From NCBI GenBank assembly GCA_003220225.1, contig QHRU01000063.1, positions 1 to 51,857 on the forward strand: a stretch of DNA of 51,857 bases. The letters run 5' to 3'. Numbering within the stretch: position 1 is the first letter of the stretch; every line of letters starts with the position of its first letter. The notes under the pieces are model-generated. The model saw only the letters and a program-made list of their open reading frames with translations. It ran no database searches and was not told the origin of the DNA. Position numbers and translations under genes: made by a program. Origin of the DNA: Candidatus Rokuibacteriota bacterium. GTDB lineage: Bacteria > Methylomirabilota > Methylomirabilia > Rokubacteriales > CSP1-6. Shown in pieces: positions 34,959 to 42,730 of the stretch.

Positions 34959-36191
34959 TCAGGACGCGTGTACGACGAGCCAGACGTTGAAGGTGATGAA
35001 GGCGAGCACGGAGACGGTCGAGACCAGGACGTAACCGGCGAACAGCGCCTCCTGCCGCGTGAAGCGGAGCGACGCGCGGCCGCGCAGCAGCGAGCCGGCG
35101 TAGGCGATGGCGTCGTGCTTGAGCGTCGGGAGGCCGAGCACGTCCACCAGCACGTGGTAGCCGTCCATCTCGATGAAGCAGAACGGGTAGAGCGCGACCA
35201 CGAACGCCTGCCACTGGATGATCCCCGAGGCGGCGGCGAACGCTTGCAGGAACGACCCCATCGGCGCGCGGAGCGCGATGAGGAGCCACGCCGAGCCGAA
35301 GACGAGGTGCACGAGCGCGCCCGACACCGCCGTCACCACGCGCGCCCGGCGGCTGCCCATGAAGATGTCGGTGACGTCCACGTAGAAGGTCGGCACGAAG
35401 CCGTGCAGGAACGTGAAGCCGAACTCGCGCACGCGCCGGCCGTAGTGGATGAGCGCGAGCCCGTGCACGAGCTGGTGGGCGCCGACCGTGAGCAGGAACA
35501 GCAGCTTGACGGAGATCACCGCCATCAGCGGGCTCTTGCCGAAGCCCGAGACGACCCGCTCGGCGTCCGGCCAGAGCCGCACGCCGGCCGCGACGCCGAC
35601 GATGGCGAGCAGCACGCACGCCAGCGCCGCCCCGCGCGTGAAGATGAGGAACCCGCCCCAGCGGTAGATGCCGCGGAAGACCGGCTGCACGTTGCGGCTC
35701 GAGATGTTGATGCGCTCGAGCGCGAACAGCGCGGACTCCGCCATCTTGGCGACGGGCTGGCGGCGGTTGCGGGCGAGCGCCTGCCGCAGGCGCGACGTCG
35801 GCGTCATGGTCAGCAGCTGCGCGCGTTGCAGCTTGCGGATCAGGTTCGGGATGATCTCGAAGTCGAACTCGCCGTAGCGCAGCACGTACGCCGTCGCGAT
35901 GTCTTGCAGCGACGTCCGGCCGTTCATCTGCTCCCACAGGAACTTCTCGTGCTCGGACAGGAGCAGGAAGCGGTCGGTCGCCGTGTTCTTGAGGATGAAG
36001 GAGCGCTGGCGGTCCACCTTCGAGGCGACCTCGGCCAGCTCGAACGAGCCCGCGGACACGCGCGCGGGCCGCGACTGGATGAAGGCAACGCCGCTGCCGA
36101 TCTGGCGGACTTCGAACCCGTCGCCCTCCTCGGGTCGGACGAGCAGCTCCAGGCGCGCGCGTCGCGGCGGCGCGGTGGAGCCCTCGCTCAT
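34959..36191 (-). CDS. PqqD/RRE-like domain fused to a catalytically altered M50 (site-2-protease-like) membrane protein
   Basis: This encodes 410 residues. Residues about 65-130 (FILKNTATDRFLLLSEHEKF, LWEQMNGRTSLQDIATAYVL, IRKLQRAQLL) have the winged-helix pattern of PqqD-type peptide-recognition domains. Six or so membrane helices follow. VGAHQLVHGLALIHYGRRVR occupies the place of HExxHxxxA in M50 peptidases, but the catalytic Glu is Gln (HQLVH). FLHGFVPTFYVDVTDIF and EMDGYHVLVDVLGLPTL match the downstream family motifs, the Asp of DGY being kept. Intact relatives are peptide metalloproteases associated with peptide export. It overlaps the cNMP-binding gene by four bases. Confidence 0.72.
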   Translation of the reverse strand: MSEGSTAPPRRARLELLVRPEEGDGFEVRQIGSGVAFIQSRPARVSAGSFELAEVASKVDRQRSFILKNTATDRFLLLSEHEKFLWEQMNGRTSLQDIATAYVLRYGEFDFEIIPNLIRKLQRAQLLTMTPTSRLRQALARNRRQPVAKMAESALFALERINISSRNVQPVFRGIYRWGGFLIFTRGAALACVLLAIVGVAAGVRLWPDAERVVSGFGKSPLMAVISVKLLFLLTVGAHQLVHGLALIHYGRRVREFGFTFLHGFVPTFYVDVTDIFMGSRRARVVTAVSGALVHLVFGSAWLLIALRAPMGSFLQAFAAASGIIQWQAFVVALYPFCFIEMDGYHVLVDVLGLPTLKHDAIAYAGSLLRGRASLRFTRQEALFAGYVLVSTVSVLAFITFNVWLVVHAS

Positions 36192-36688
36192 CGCGACTCG
36201 ACGTCCAGCCCGGTCGCCTCCAGACCCCAGCGAGTGACTTCGGCCACGAGGTCGCCGGAGGCGCGCAGACGCTCGATGAAGATGAGGACGAGCGACTCGA
36301 AGAAGGCAGCGGCCGCGCGCGGGCTCACCTCGGTCAGCTTGGCGAGCGCGGCGCGGTCGAGCACGAGGAGCACGGCGTCATTGTCCGCCGAGATGGTGGC
36401 GGAGCGCGGCGAGCGGTCGAAGAGCGCCATCTCGCCGAAGAAATCGCCGGGCCCGACGCGCGCCAGCACCTGCTCGACGCGGCCGGTCACGGCCTTGGAG
36501 ATGACGAGCGAGCCCGAGCGTACGAGGAACATCTCGTCGCCGGCGTCACCCTCGCGCAGCAGGACCTGGCCGCGCTTGAGCGCACGCTCGCGCAGGCTGT
36601 CGGCGAGGATCCCGAGCTCGGGCCCTTCGACGTTGCGGAACAGACGCACGCTCCTCAGGAAGACCTGCGTGTCGGCCGAGCTGCCCAC
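36188..36688 (-). CDS. cyclic nucleotide-binding domain protein
   Basis: This encodes 166 residues, GTG start. A single cNMP-binding fold: LKRGQVLLREGDAGDEMFLV, RSGSLVISK, and the phosphate-binding cassette VGPGDFFGEMALFDRSPRSA with the conserved Glu and Arg. There is no HTH, so it is not a CRP-type repressor but a stand-alone sensor. It sits between the small NHLP-like gene and the PqqD-M50 gene and overlaps the latter as ATGA. In NHLM peptide-export systems the exporter ATPases carry such cNMP domains, so a link to peptide handling is plausible by analogy. Confidence 0.85.
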   Translation of the reverse strand: MGSSADTQVFLRSVRLFRNVEGPELGILADSLRERALKRGQVLLREGDAGDEMFLVRSGSLVISKAVTGRVEQVLARVGPGDFFGEMALFDRSPRSATISADNDAVLLVLDRAALAKLTEVSPRAAAAFFESLVLIFIERLRASGDLVAEVTRWGLEATGLDVESR

Positions 36689-36709
36689 CGCGCGGGGATC
36701 CCGCGTCGC

Positions 36710-36928
36710 CTAGGTGGCCACGCGTCGGATCAGGGCGCTGCGCAGCGCCGTGGCGCGCTGACCTGCCGAGGTCTGGCCCAGGCGGGCGAGCGCGGCGAGC
36801 ACGGTCGCGCGCTCGTCGTCGGTCAGGTCGTACTCGGCGAGGATCGAGTCGGGCGCGCGCTGGAGATCGGCGAGGAACTCGGGATCGATCATCACGCGGC
36901 CGACCAACTCGGGGAGTCGCTGAGCCAT
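36710..36928 (-). CDS. small protein resembling NHLP-clan RiPP precursor leaders
   Basis: This encodes 72 residues. The first 50 (LPELVGRVMIDPEFLADLQR, APDSILAEYDLTDDERATVL) follow the pattern of Os1348/Franean1_4349-type leader peptides of the nitrile-hydratase-leader clan: a helix, DPEF, a helix ending in xxYDLTxxE. The remainder (SAGQRATALRSALIRRVAT) has Ser and Thr but no Cys and no GG cleavage motif, so a modified core is not obvious. TATGAT lies nine bases before the ATG with no Shine-Dalgarno. It could be a precursor peptide or a partner recognised by the PqqD-like domain; neither is proven. Confidence 0.6.
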   Translation of the reverse strand: MAQRLPELVGRVMIDPEFLADLQRAPDSILAEYDLTDDERATVLAALARLGQTSAGQRATALRSALIRRVAT

Positions 36929-36937
36929 GGCGCCCGG

Positions 36938-36943
36938 ATCATA
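36938..36943 (-). promoter_or_regulatory. -10 element of the small-peptide operon
   Basis: TATGAT on the minus strand, nine bases before the ATG, overlapping the stop region of the YfhO gene. No -35 hexamer is recognisable. Confidence 0.4.
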
Positions 36944-39841
36944 TCAGAGTGGCCGGGGCCGAGGAAGGTCCCGTCCCCACGCCAGCGCCGTCGCGGCGAC
37001 GGCGGCCAGGAGCAGCCCCGTCAGCGTCGTCCACGGGCGCGGCGGACGCGCGCCCGGCGGCGCGGTCACGCGGACGGTCGCCAGCGCCGGCTGGTGGGTC
37101 CACTCGGCGCGGTCGAGCGGATCCGCGCCCGGACGCACGACCACGAGCGCGAGCGTCACGTCCGCCGGCGGCCCCGCGCGGCTCCAGGCGCCGCGCACGC
37201 GCTCCCCCGCCGCCAGCCGCGCGCGGAACGGGACGGGCTGCTGCGCCCACGCGCCATCGGGACCGAGGAACGCGGCGCGCTCGGAGAAGAGCCACACGAC
37301 GTACACGTCCCACGGCCCGCCCGTCGCCGCGCGCGGCCTGAGGCCGATCTCGACCGTGTCGCCCGCGCTCACCGAGGAGGGCGTCGCCGTCAGCACGAAC
37401 GGCGGCGCGGGCAGCGCCGCCTCCGCCCGCGTCGACGCGAGCAGCAGCACGGCCGTGGTGATCGCGGCGGCGGCGCGGCGACGCGGCAGAAGGAGGACGC
37501 CGAGGATCGCGAGCGCCGCGAGCGAGATCGCCACGCCCGGCCGCAGACCGCGCGGCGTGAACGCGAACTCGACCTCGTGACGCCCTGGCGGCAGCGCGAC
37601 GGCGCGGAAGGCGTGGTCGGCGCGCTGGACGGCGACGTCGGCGCCGTCGAGCCGCGCGCGCCAGCCCGGGAACCACGTGTCGGTGAGCACGAGCCACGCC
37701 GGCGCACCGGTGGACGCGGAGACGACGACGCGCGCGGGCTCGTCGACCATGATGCGCGCCTCCGGCGCAGCCATTGCAGTCCGCGCCTCCGGCCCAGTCA
37801 TTGCAGTCCGCGCCTCCGGCGCAGTCATTGCAGTCCGCACCTCCGGCGCAGTCGAACGCGGCGGCGAGGCGCAGTCGGCCAGCAGCACCTCCGCCGCTGG
37901 CGCGAGAGAGCGCGCGCGCAGCAGCGCCAGCGCGCCGCGATCGTCGACGCAACGGGCGCGCGGGACGACGAACGCGCGCGGCAGCGCCGCCGGGTCCTCG
38001 ACCACGCGCGCGTCGGCGCCGTCGTAGACCGGCCGCAGCCGCGGCTCCGCCGCCGTCATCCCGGGCGGCAACACGAGGAAGCGCACACCCAGCAGCTCGC
38101 GCGTCGGCGCCAGGAGCACGGCGATCGGCGGCAGCGGCTCGCTGCCGTGCAGCGCGATCGTGTTCTCGCGATAGCCGGCGGCGAGCGCGCGGCCGGTGCC
38201 GATGGGCCCGGCCAGCTCGGCGATGCGCCGCGGCGAGAGCCCGTCGTAGCCGTGCGCCTGGCGCAGGCCGTAGAGAAGGCCGACCTGATCGGCGATGAGA
38301 ACACGCGCGGAGCCGGCGTGATCGCGGAGCCACGCGATCGCCGGCGGCGTCGGATAGAGCCAGCGCGCGTCGCGGACCGGCAGGTAGGTCGCCAGCGGCG
38401 CCAGCGTCGCCACCTGCACGGCGGCGAGCGCCACGCCCCAGCGCGCGCGGCCGTCGACGAGCCAGCGCCGCAGAAGCCACGCGGCGGCGGTGAGCCCGAC
38501 GAGCATGCCGACGTACTGCGCGGCGAGCGACGGCCGCACGGCGAGCGTGGCGGGCTCGACCGAGGCGAGCGTCACCGCCACCAGTCCCGCCCCCGCGAGC
38601 GCCATGAACCCGCCACGCAGCCACGCGAGCGCGCGCGGGCCCGCGTCGCCGCGCGCCACGGAGTCGACGCCGAGGGCGCCGAGCGTGGCCAGCGCGAAGA
38701 CGAGGATCGGCATCAGGCGCAGGTTGCTCCCGAACGCGATCACCGGCGCCGGCGCCACCGCGGCGAGCGCGCCGTAGTGGATGAGGCCGGCGATCACGGC
38801 GAGGCCGGCGAAGAAGCGCGTCGGCGGCCGGCGCCACGCCAGCGCCGCCAGCGGCAGCGCGGCGAGTGGAACCAGCCCCACGTAGGTGGACGTGATGTTG
38901 AACTGCCACGTGGACCACGTGCCCTCGGCGGTGCCGAAGAAGTACGGCATGAGCACGGTCACGAGCGCGCGCGGCGGCACCGAGAGCGGCGGGGTCCACG
39001 TGCTGCGAAAGGCGTAGACGGCGCTCTCGCGCGCGTAGTCGAGCGCGGGCAGCGCCTGCACCGCCGTCAGCGCGCCCCCGAGGGTCACGCCGGCGGCGAC
39101 GCGCGCCAGGAACGGCCCCGCGCCCGCGCGCCAGGGCGCGCGGGCGACCGCCCACGCCACGATGGCGGCGAGCGCCTGGAGCGCCGCCTGCGGGTAGCCG
39201 GCCACGAGGTCCAGCGCGACCGCGAGCGCCAGCAGCGCGACGAGGCGGCGGTCCCCGCGCGCGCGCAGGCGGTCGACGAGACCTGCGAGCAGCGGCAGGA
39301 ACGGCATCGTGCTGGCGAGCGTCCACGGCAGCCAGGCGATCAGCGTCGTCGACAGCATGAAGCCCGCGGCGCCCACGAACGCGGCGAGCGGCAGCAGCGC
39401 CAGCCCGCGCAGGAACCAGTACGTCGCCAGCCCCGCGGCGATCAGCTTGAGCAGCGCGGGCACGGTGAGCGCCCACGTCGGCGGCAGCGCCCACGCCAGC
39501 CACGTGAGCGGGAACACGCAGGCGGTCTGCGGATTCGAGAAGAACGGCGCGCCGGCGTACGCGTACGGGTTCCAGAGCGGCACGCGCCCCGCGCGGACCT
39601 CGTGGGCGGCCCACAGCGTCCACGGATGAAAGACCGACGTGACGTCGCCGAGCGCCTGGTTGGGCCGCACGGGGCCCGGCGCGATCGCGCGCCACGGCGC
39701 GCTCGTGAAGAGGTTGTCGAGCGGCGAGAGCGTGTGACCCGGACGCAGCGCCGGGGCCCAGAGCACGAGCGGCAGCACGACGAGAACGGCCACGGCCGCG
39801 CGGTCGGGGTGCCGCCGGAGGAGGGCCCCGAGCGCGGTCAT
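36944..39841 (-). CDS. YfhO family membrane protein
   Basis: This encodes 965 residues. The N-terminal half contains about a dozen membrane helices with family hallmarks: FTSAPWRAIAP, DVTSVFHPWTLWAAHEVRAG, VPLWNPYAYAGAPFFSNPQT (the WNPY...G.P motif) and VLMPYFFGTAEGTW. A large periplasmic beta-rich part and one C-terminal helix follow (ATALAWGRD end). Firmicute YfhO attaches sugars to lipoteichoic acid; diderm relatives are GT-C-like glycosyltransferases of unknown product. A degenerate nine-residue repeat (APEARTAMT) lies at about residue 665-695. TACCAT six bases before the ATG suggests a leaderless start. Confidence 0.82.
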   Translation of the reverse strand: MTALGALLRRHPDRAAVAVLVVLPLVLWAPALRPGHTLSPLDNLFTSAPWRAIAPGPVRPNQALGDVTSVFHPWTLWAAHEVRAGRVPLWNPYAYAGAPFFSNPQTACVFPLTWLAWALPPTWALTVPALLKLIAAGLATYWFLRGLALLPLAAFVGAAGFMLSTTLIAWLPWTLASTMPFLPLLAGLVDRLRARGDRRLVALLALAVALDLVAGYPQAALQALAAIVAWAVARAPWRAGAGPFLARVAAGVTLGGALTAVQALPALDYARESAVYAFRSTWTPPLSVPPRALVTVLMPYFFGTAEGTWSTWQFNITSTYVGLVPLAALPLAALAWRRPPTRFFAGLAVIAGLIHYGALAAVAPAPVIAFGSNLRLMPILVFALATLGALGVDSVARGDAGPRALAWLRGGFMALAGAGLVAVTLASVEPATLAVRPSLAAQYVGMLVGLTAAAWLLRRWLVDGRARWGVALAAVQVATLAPLATYLPVRDARWLYPTPPAIAWLRDHAGSARVLIADQVGLLYGLRQAHGYDGLSPRRIAELAGPIGTGRALAAGYRENTIALHGSEPLPPIAVLLAPTRELLGVRFLVLPPGMTAAEPRLRPVYDGADARVVEDPAALPRAFVVPRARCVDDRGALALLRARSLAPAAEVLLADCASPPRSTAPEVRTAMTAPEARTAMTGPEARTAMAAPEARIMVDEPARVVVSASTGAPAWLVLTDTWFPGWRARLDGADVAVQRADHAFRAVALPPGRHEVEFAFTPRGLRPGVAISLAALAILGVLLLPRRRAAAAITTAVLLLASTRAEAALPAPPFVLTATPSSVSAGDTVEIGLRPRAATGGPWDVYVVWLFSERAAFLGPDGAWAQQPVPFRARLAAGERVRGAWSRAGPPADVTLALVVVRPGADPLDRAEWTHQPALATVRVTAPPGARPPRPWTTLTGLLLAAVAATALAWGRDLPRPRPL
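37757..37852. repeat. 27-bp tandem repeat inside the YfhO gene
   Basis: About 3.5 copies of a 27-base unit encode PEVRTAMTA, PEARTAMTG, PEARTAMAA, PEARIM. The frame is preserved because the unit is a multiple of three. The repeat sits in the extracytoplasmic domain just before a beta strand. Confidence 0.85.
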
Positions 39842-39880
39842 GCGGACATGGTACGCTGGGCCCTCGGAGGAGGTGCCACG

Positions 39881-40279
39881 TTGCGTATGCGTTCGGTGCT
39901 GAGCGTCCTCGTCCTGATCCTCGCGTCCACGTCACTCGCGGCCGCGGCGCCACCGCCGCCGCTCGTCGAGTATTCGAAGCCCGCGTTCGCGGCCGCCCAG
40001 GCCGAGAACCGGCCGATCGTGGTCTTCGTCCACGCCTCGTGGTGCGTCACCTGCCGGAAGCAGCAGCCGATCGTGCAGGAGCTGGCATCGGACGGCGCGT
40101 TCAAGGGCCAGAAGCTCGTCGTGTTCGTCGTGGACTACGCGGACAAGGCGACGCTCAAGGAGCTGAACGTGACGGAGCGCAGCACGCTCGTCGCCTTCCA
40201 CGGCAAGACCGAGCGCCGCCGCTCGTCGTTCAGCACCGATCCCGGCGAGATCCGCGCGCTCTTTTCGAGCGCGCTCTAG
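39881..40279 (+). CDS. periplasmic thioredoxin-like protein
   Basis: This encodes 132 residues. A signal peptide (SVLSVLVLILASTSLAAAA) leads to a thioredoxin fold with WCVTCRKQ, a CxxC active site of the DsbD-gamma kind, then VVFVVDYADKATLKELNVTE (the cis-Pro loop is altered). TTG 39881 is preferred because AGGAGG lies seven bases upstream; ATG 39887 is an alternative. It is followed 18 bases later by a CcdA-like gene, so the pair probably passes electrons from cytoplasmic thioredoxin across the membrane and reduces periplasmic disulfides. It diverges from the YfhO gene. Confidence 0.82.
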   Translation: MRMRSVLSVLVLILASTSLAAAAPPPPLVEYSKPAFAAAQAENRPIVVFVHASWCVTCRKQQPIVQELASDGAFKGQKLVVFVVDYADKATLKELNVTERSTLVAFHGKTERRRSSFSTDPGEIRALFSSAL

Positions 40280-40297
40280 CCGCGCCGGCGCCGCCGC

Positions 40298-41005
40298 GTG
40301 GGCGCCTGCCTCCTCGGCTTCGCCGCCGGCGCGCTCTCGGCGCTGTCGCCCTGCGTGCTGCCGCTGCTGCCGGTCGCCCTCGCCGGCGGCGTAGAGCGCC
40401 ATCGGCTCGGGCCCCTCGTCCTCGCGGCCGGACTCGCCGTCTCTGCCACCGTCGTCGGCTTCGCCGTCGCACTGCTCGGATTCACGCTGGATCGCGACCT
40501 CGTTCGCGTGGTGGCCGGCGCGCTCCTCGTGGTGTTCGGCGTAATCCTATTGACCGCGCGGCTCGACGTCGCCGTGGCGCGCGCGACGGCGCCGATCGCG
40601 GCCGGCGCGGCTGCGCTGCTGGCGCGGCTGGGTCCGCGGGGGCTCGCGGGACAGTTCGTGGTGGGGGCGCTGCTCGGCGCGCTGTGGACGCCGTGCGGGG
40701 GGCCGACGCTGGGCGCCGCGATCGGTCTGGCCGCCCAGCGGCGCTCGCTCGGCGCGGCGGCGGCGGTGATGGCGGCCTACAGTCTGGGGGCGATGGTGCC
40801 GGTGCTGCTGCTCGCCTACGGCTCGCGTCGGCTCGTGGCGCGCCCCGATCGCCTGGCGCTCGTCACGCGTGTCGGCAAGCCCGCGGTCGGCCTGGCGCTC
40901 GTGGTGCTCGGCCTGCTGAGCGTCACCGGCGGCGACAAAGCCCTCGAAACGCGGCTGCTCGACGCGATGCCCGCGTGGCTCGTCGACCTCACCACGCGGT
41001 TCTGA
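40298..41005 (+). CDS. CcdA/DsbD-like transmembrane thiol-disulfide transporter
   Basis: This encodes 235 residues with six predicted membrane helices. The two redox motifs of the family are present: ALSPCVLPLLPVALAGG near the start and GALWTPCGGPTLGAAIGLA in the middle. It begins at a GTG with no strong ribosome site and is probably coupled to the thioredoxin gene 18 bases upstream. The role is to carry reducing equivalents from the cytoplasm to the periplasmic thioredoxin-like partner. No cytochrome c maturation genes are seen nearby, so a general reductive relay fits better than heme ligation. Confidence 0.85.
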   Translation: MGACLLGFAAGALSALSPCVLPLLPVALAGGVERHRLGPLVLAAGLAVSATVVGFAVALLGFTLDRDLVRVVAGALLVVFGVILLTARLDVAVARATAPIAAGAAALLARLGPRGLAGQFVVGALLGALWTPCGGPTLGAAIGLAAQRRSLGAAAAVMAAYSLGAMVPVLLLAYGSRRLVARPDRLALVTRVGKPAVGLALVVLGLLSVTGGDKALETRLLDAMPAWLVDLTTRF

Positions 41006-41011
41006 CGCCGG

Positions 41012-42115
41012 CTAGCCTCGCACCTCGCGCGAGGTGATCCGGTACTTGAAGCTCGTCGGCTCGAGACTGTCCTTGCGCCCCTCCGCCGTCTCCGCCTGCG
41101 GGTACATCAGGAACGGCACCGGCCCCGCGGCAGAGTTCGGCAGCCGCACGTCGTGGCCGTAGTTGTACGCGAGCCAGTTCATCTCCCAGGCGCCGAACAG
41201 CTTGGCGCGCGCGCGCTGCGCCTTGGGATCCGCCAGCCCGGCCGGCAGCCCGCCGCCTTCTTCCAGGATGACCTTGCGCACGTCGGCGGGGTCCACCGGC
41301 ACCCAGCCGTAGCCGTTGAGGTAGAACTCGGCGCGGCAGTGCTGGGCCTTGGAGATGTCCCCGCCCTTGCCGAGGCTCTTGAACTCCGCGGAGTCCGCGC
41401 AGCGCGCGCCGTACACGTCGCGCGCCGGGATCTTCACGGCACGCGCGAGGCCGACGAAGAGCGCGTTGAGGTCGGCGCACTTGCCGCCGAAGTAGCGCGT
41501 CTCGAGCATCGTCTTGATGTCGCCCAGCCCGCAGCCGCGCGTCTTGGGGTCGCGGAACGTGTTCTCCACGATCCACTCGTAGAGCGCGCGCGCCTTGTCG
41601 GCGTCGGAGGCGATGCCCTGCGTGATGCCCTGCGCCGTCTCCAGCACGATGCCGTCGGTGGGGATCAGCAGCGTGGGCTCGAGGTAGCGCGCGAGCACCG
41701 CGCGGTCCTCGCGGACCGGCTTCGCGGGCGGCTTGTCGAGATCGACGGCGCGGTCGCGCGTGGCGAAGCGACTGGTGATCTCGATCACCGGCGCCTTCTC
41801 ACTCGCCGGCCACTCGGCATACACGAGGCCGACGTCGTACCTGGCGTCCTTCACCGAGCGCGTCACGGCCGCGTTGCCCGTCCACGTGTCGCCGCCGCGC
41901 TTGAAGTAATCGGTGTCGGTCAGCAGAGGCACCGGTGCCCACACACGCGTGACGCCGCTCGGGTTGGTCACCTCGATCCTCGTCACGGCCTCGAACTTCC
42001 GCCACGGGTTCGCCTCGGTCGGCGACTCGGCGGCTCGAACCAAACGCGGAGCGAGCCCCAGCGCGACGACGGCCGACGCCCCGAGACCGGTCTTGATGAA
42101 GGTGCGGCGCTCCAT
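41012..42115 (-). CDS. Tat-exported transglutaminase-like cysteine protease domain protein
   Basis: This encodes 367 residues from ATG 42115, which follows GAGGGGGA. The N-terminus MERRTFIKTGLGASAVVALG is a twin-arginine signal (RRTFIK) ending near RAAES. The transglutaminase core is intact: FGGKCADLNALFVGLARAVK (Cys), AQHCRAEFYLNGYGWVPVDP (His and Asp). The family includes proteins that cut or cross-link peptides outside the cytoplasm. Several extra cysteines occur (TRGCGLG, ARCADS), so the neighbouring reductive thioredoxin/CcdA pair could serve it. That functional link is inferred from convergence of the two loci. Confidence 0.85.
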   Translation of the reverse strand: MERRTFIKTGLGASAVVALGLAPRLVRAAESPTEANPWRKFEAVTRIEVTNPSGVTRVWAPVPLLTDTDYFKRGGDTWTGNAAVTRSVKDARYDVGLVYAEWPASEKAPVIEITSRFATRDRAVDLDKPPAKPVREDRAVLARYLEPTLLIPTDGIVLETAQGITQGIASDADKARALYEWIVENTFRDPKTRGCGLGDIKTMLETRYFGGKCADLNALFVGLARAVKIPARDVYGARCADSAEFKSLGKGGDISKAQHCRAEFYLNGYGWVPVDPADVRKVILEEGGGLPAGLADPKAQRARAKLFGAWEMNWLAYNYGHDVRLPNSAAGPVPFLMYPQAETAEGRKDSLEPTSFKYRITSREVRG

Positions 42116-42241
42116 GGCAGTCCCCCTCGGAGACATAGATGCGGATCGCATGGTAAAGGTGCGGGCCGAGAGGTCAAATCGAACGTTCCTATACGAGGCC
42201 CCCGAGAAGCGGGCGGACGGCGATAGAAGGAGGGCGAGGCC

Positions 42242-42658
42242 TCAGGCCTCGGGAGCGCTCTCCAGCGGCGGGAGTCCCATCAACTCACGGCTTCTGCGGA
42301 TCAGCTCCCTCGATCGGCGGCTGAGGATCTTGGAGTCGCGGATCGTGCCGTCGGTCGTCAGCCGCCGCCAGCACCGGCCATGGAACCGGTCGGTGTCGAC
42401 GACCTCGACCGCCTCCCCCGGGTCGATCGGCTGGCTGCAGTGGGTGCACTTGTCGACCACGACACCGCCCGTTCCGCACGTGAGCGTGGTGGTCTGGCGC
42501 CGGCAGCTCGCGCAGGTCGCGGTGCCACGACTGAACGACGCGGTCGTGGCGACCGCGGCCGAGACGGCGTGCATTTCCGTGAGGCTCACCGAACAGGCAA
42601 AGGCCAGGCAGGCGTCGCACAAGGGTTCCCCGGGACACTGCTCGAGCAATCTGCGCAC
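42242..42658 (-). CDS. zinc-ribbon-like protein of unknown function
   Basis: This encodes 138 residues rich in cysteine pairs: CPGEPLCDACLAFAC, TCASCRRQTTTLTCG, KCTHCSQPIDPGEAVEVVDT and FHGRCWRRL. At least two zinc-ribbon modules are likely. The C-terminal 30 residues are basic and helical (ILSRRSRELIRRSRELMG). The CTHC...FHGRCW part resembles LIM/treble-clef knuckles. It may bind nucleic acid or another protein; the sequence does not say more. It lies alone between the transglutaminase and PAP2 genes. Confidence 0.65.
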   Translation of the reverse strand: MRRLLEQCPGEPLCDACLAFACSVSLTEMHAVSAAVATTASFSRGTATCASCRRQTTTLTCGTGGVVVDKCTHCSQPIDPGEAVEVVDTDRFHGRCWRRLTTDGTIRDSKILSRRSRELIRRSRELMGLPPLESAPEA

Positions 42659-42730
42659 GATGCCCGCGAGTTGCGTGGCAAGACTCTAGAACCGTCGGCG
42701 GACGGGGTCAAGTTGGTACAACCACGGAGG

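Noticed and set aside
32227-35034. Plus-strand open frame of 935 codons
   Set aside because: Shadow of the amidase; it then runs into the tandem-repeat region.
37757-37852. 27-bp repeats considered as CRISPR
   Set aside because: No spacers; the repeats are in frame within a coding gene.
37094-40279. Plus-strand open frame of 1061 codons opposite the YfhO gene
   Set aside because: Arg/Ala/Gly-rich shadow; YfhO motifs on the minus strand are complete. Only its last part, in frame, is the real thioredoxin-like gene.
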